In this document: positions 23,701 to 25,401 of the stretch, in pieces
Numbering within the stretch: the stretch's first letter is position 1
Layout: each line of letters opens with the position of its first letter
IMG/VR virus record: IMGVR_UViG_3300042455_000345
Coordinates: 1 to 25,401 of that record
Source: a virus
Length of the DNA stretch: 25,401 nucleotides
Direction: 5' to 3' (one strand)
The notes under the pieces: generated by a model
Told to the model about the DNA's origin: nothing
What the model saw: only the letters and a program-made list of their open reading frames with translations
Database searches by the model: none
Made by a program: the position numbers and the translations under genes

Positions 23701-25401
23701 AACACTTAAGTTAAATGCACCACCAGAAGCTGAGTTAGCCGCATTGAAAGCAGCATTAGCCTGGTTTCTAGCAAATGTATCAGTAGTACCACCACCAGAA
23801 TTAGCAGCTGCAAAGGCTGCATTGGCGTGAATGTATGATGCATTGGCTTGATTTCTAGCAAAAGCATCAGTAGTAACACCACCACCTGTGTTGGCAACCG
23901 CAAAGGCTGCGTTAGCATGAATATATGCGGCATTAGCATATGCACCAGATGTTACACCAATCTGACTTGCAGTTGCTGCATTTGTGTTTGCGGTATTAGC
24001 CTGTGTATAACCAGAGTTAGCATAACTAGAAGCACTGTTTGCGGCATTACGTACCCACGAATCAGTTGCATTATTGGCAGTTGCAAAGGCCGCATTAGCA
24101 TGTAAGTATGATGCGTTAGCATAAACACTTGCTGAGTTTGCTGTACCTAATGCTATAAAGTTAATCGATGCATTAGCGGCAAGATATGCGGCATTGGCAT
24201 AAGCCTCGGAAGATTCGGAACCTATGTTAATGTAGTTGGTACCATCATTAGTGAATGTCCATTTATCAGTTGTTTCATTCCACAACAATTGCACGTTTGC
24301 GGAAGACCCACGTGCAATTTCAAAACCGGCATTCTCTGTTGGTGCAGTTGCCAACGGAATATCGGCGTTCAAGGTAATAATGTTATCACCTAAAAGCACT
24401 GTTGTTGTATTGGCGTAAGTCGTTTGACCGGTGATAGTTAAGTTACCTGTAACATTAACATCACCAGAGATTGTACCACCAGTAGAATTAAACTTAGTAT
24501 TAGCTAATGCGTATGCGGAGTTAGCATATGAACTTGCAGCATTAGCAGAATTTCTAGCAAAACCATCTGTTGAAGAACCACCAGATAATGCGTTGGCTAA
24601 ATCATAAGATGCTTGCGCTAAAATTGTTCCAGTGTTTGCTTGAGTGTATGCTGAATTGGCGTATGAACCACTAGTTACTGCTTTCTGGTCTGCGGTATTG
24701 GCTGCACCAAAAGCACCATTAGCATATGATGAAGCAGCTGCAACATTAATTGATGTTGTATTTGCCAATGCGTATGCAGAGTTGGCATATGAACCAGAAC
24801 TTACACCTTTTTGGTCTGCAATGTTAGCAGCTGCAAAGGCTGCATTGGCATATACACTAGCACTCGTTGCAGTTAAATTGGATGTATTAGCAACCACATA
24901 AGCTGAGTTGGCATAAGAACCAGCAGACACCGCTTTTTGGTCAGCCGTATTAGCTGCGACAAAAGCACCATTAGCATAAGAACCAGCTGAAACAGAATTT
25001 AAGTTGGCTGTGTTAGCAACATCAAATGCACCATTTGCATAACTAGAAGCACTGTTTGCGGCATTTCTTACCCATGTATCTACCGCATTATTAGCAGCTG
25101 CGAAGGCTGCATTAGCATATACACCAGCTGAATTTGCGGTTAAGTACGCAGAGTTGGCATATACACCAGCAACATCTGTAGTACCATAATAAGTTACTAT
25201 ATCAATTGGCAAACCATTTGGTGGTGCTTCTGTGAATGTGATTACATTACCACTTAGTGTGTATGCTGATTTATGCTGAGTTACACCATTTAAAGTTATC
25301 GATGTATAATTTTCATTTGTTGGTGTCGTTGACAGTGTAAATGTTGTATTATTTCCATTAGCAACAAATGAATCTAATGCGATACTTAAGTTAAATGCAC
25401 C
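20761..25401 (-). CDS. Giant repetitive tail fibre with cupredoxin domain (partial, N-terminus beyond right edge)
   Basis: At least 1546 residues are visible and the frame is open to the right edge, so the start lies outside. The protein is made mostly of units like SYANSAYTQANTA and YANAAFAAANN, several dozen in number, predicted to form an elongated shaft. Interspersed are three copies of a beta domain (SFVANGNNTTFTLS ... HKSAYTLTGN ... IDVVTYYGTT) near 25401-25190, 23722-23505 and 21313-21120. A fourth divergent copy (GDGTTVNYTVS ... VQIRELSYG) lies near 21090-20895. There are two GGTISGDVNVTGNLTITGQT cassettes and one cupredoxin domain at 21871-22262. The C-terminus ends KASTGKAIAMAIVFGF, an ending I recall from fibre proteins of aquatic T4-like phages. 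The likely role is a long tail fibre or a related adsorption structure. Confidence 0.87.
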   Translation of the reverse strand, partial: GAFNLSIALDSFVANGNNTTFTLSTTPTNENYTSITLNGVTQHKSAYTLSGNVITFTEAPPNGLPIDIVTYYGTTDVAGVYANSAYLTANSAGVYANAAFAAANNAVDTWVRNAANSASSYANGAFDVANTANLNSVSAGSYANGAFVAANTADQKAVSAGSYANSAYVVANTSNLTATSASVYANAAFAAANIADQKGVSSGSYANSAYALANTTSINVAAASSYANGAFGAANTADQKAVTSGSYANSAYTQANTGTILAQASYDLANALSGGSSTDGFARNSANAASSYANSAYALANTKFNSTGGTISGDVNVTGNLTITGQTTYANTTTVLLGDNIITLNADIPLATAPTENAGFEIARGSSANVQLLWNETTDKWTFTNDGTNYINIGSESSEAYANAAYLAANASINFIALGTANSASVYANASYLHANAAFATANNATDSWVRNAANSASSYANSGYTQANTANTNAATASQIGVTSGAYANAAYIHANAAFAVANTGGGVTTDAFARNQANASYIHANAAFAAANSGGGTTDTFARNQANAAFNAANSASGGAFNLSVALDSFVANGNNTTFTLSTTPISENYTLITLNGVTQHKSAYTLTGNVITFSEAPSVGLPIDVVTYYGTTDTSGSYANSAYLAANSAGVYANAAFAAANNAVDTWVRNAANAASSYANASFIQANTADQKATSAGVYANAAFAAANNSVDTWVRSAANSASDYANSAFITANTANTTAVSAGVYANAAFAAANNAVDTWVRNAANSASSYANGAFGVANSASSYANGAFVQSNTATTNAATADQRAVTSGSYANSAYIQANAAFGFANTIASGSAIDSWVRLAANAASSYANSAYLAANVADQRAVTSGVYANSAFAAANIADQRAVTSGSYANSAYTLANNKFASAGGTISGDVNITGNLTITGQTTYANTTTVLLGDNIITLNADIPMATAPTENAGFEVARGSSTNTSILWNETTDKWTFTNDGTNYSDIASAASESYANSAYLAANASVNFIALGTANLALTTANAASSYSNSAYTQANSNYTSAVTKLTVTNSGASAYLIDQYTGNNPAIYVSAGETIAFLLNNVTGHPFMIRVSSGGSNYDTGLTHVSTGGVVSTSSSAQAQIDGTLYWKVPFDLAGSTYVYQCQAHSGMVGNIVIQQPVSSVASNTALASIHANAAFAAANSSVNFLAIGTANAASLYANSAYLAANTSDQKAVTSGSYANSAFATANASVNFIAIGTANSASVYANAAYLHANAAFAVANTGGGAGTDAFARGQANSAYIHANAAFAVANTGGGAGTDTYARDTANAAFIQANAAFAAANTGGAGTDTYARNTANAAFIQANTSLSLNVAVDSFTGDGSNTAFTLSATPFNENFTIVTLDGISQHKSAYNVSSNILTFSAAPDTGVAIDVSTFYGGQQGSGQYQTRNYTGDGTTVNYTVSARTSANSVMVMENGIVQTPITDYTLTGTTLTFAAAPTTGTKVQIRELSYGSDDASVAASYANSAYIQANSAFSTANTKASTGKAIAMAIVFGF
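21871..22262 (-). repeat. Cupredoxin-domain duplication, copy 2 (inside giant fibre)
   Basis: This 392-base segment is homologous over its full length to 5581-5972. It encodes GHPFMIRVSS and YQCQAHSGMVGN, so the four type 1 copper ligands (His, Cys, His, Met) are kept in the same spacing. It is flanked by SNYTSAVT on the N-terminal side, also shared with copy 1. Confidence 0.88.
22420..22665 (-). repeat. TISGDV cassette, copy 2
   Basis: A 246-base unit matching 24235-24480 at the same length with many identical runs. It encodes GGTISGDVNITGNLTITGQT through WNETTDKWTFTNDGTNY. A more diverged relative lies near 14650-14870 in the 583-aa fibre. Confidence 0.88.
24235..24480 (-). repeat. TISGDV cassette, copy 1
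   Basis: A 246-base unit, offset 1815 bases from its partner at 22420-22665. The offset is an exact multiple of three (605 codons). Confidence 0.88.

Noticed and set aside
20790-25190. Short regularly spaced repeats as a CRISPR array
   Set aside because: The repeats are degenerate, in frame, and encode YANSAY-type protein units; there are no constant repeats with unique spacers.
25200-25212. TTG at 25210-25212 as the start of the giant fibre
   Set aside because: The frame continues upstream to the window edge with the same domain found intact at 23505-23722, so the gene is simply truncated by the window.

Overview
The window looks like the structural-gene cluster of a T4-like contractile-tailed phage (myovirus). 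Every gene I can support lies on the minus strand, so transcription runs from the right edge to the left edge. The region is AT-rich and tightly packed: many genes overlap in TAATG stop/start junctions, and the largest gap is 70 bases. There are no tRNAs, insertion sequences, CRISPR arrays or host genes. The gene content (T4-type neck, tail and packaging proteins, fibres built of YANSAY-type repeats, LamG lectin domains, cupredoxin domains) is the style of myoviruses of marine or freshwater bacteria such as cyanobacteria or SAR11. The host cannot be read from this window.

Right part (about 25401 to 8884): a fibre and adhesin block. In transcription order it holds a giant repeat fibre cut by the window edge, a 119-aa protein, a 1594-aa multi-LamG protein, a 94-aa protein and a 583-aa fibre. 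These are followed by a 459-aa protein predicted to be a seven-bladed beta-propeller, a 534-aa glycine-rich adhesin, a 98-aa protein and a 408-aa glycine-rich adhesin. The propeller protein and both glycine-rich proteins share a short N-terminal GLWPT motif, as if they dock at the same place.

Left part (8872 to 1): the T4 order gp13 (neck), gp14 (neck), gp15 (tail completion), gp16 (small terminase), gp17 (large terminase), gp18 (sheath), gp19 (tube) and gp20 (portal, cut by the left edge). Two extra genes interrupt it. A cupredoxin-domain protein lies between gp15 and gp16, and a Dps/mini-ferritin-like protein lies between gp16 and gp17.

Regulation: boxes of the form NATAAATA, like the T4-type late promoter, sit in the gaps before gp19, gp18, the 583-aa fibre and the 94-aa gene. 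A perfect-looking hairpin lies between gp19 and gp20. The most interesting points are the Dps-like gene inside the packaging operon, the duplicated copper-site domain, the shared docking motif of three different adhesins, and the multi-level repeat structure of the giant fibre.
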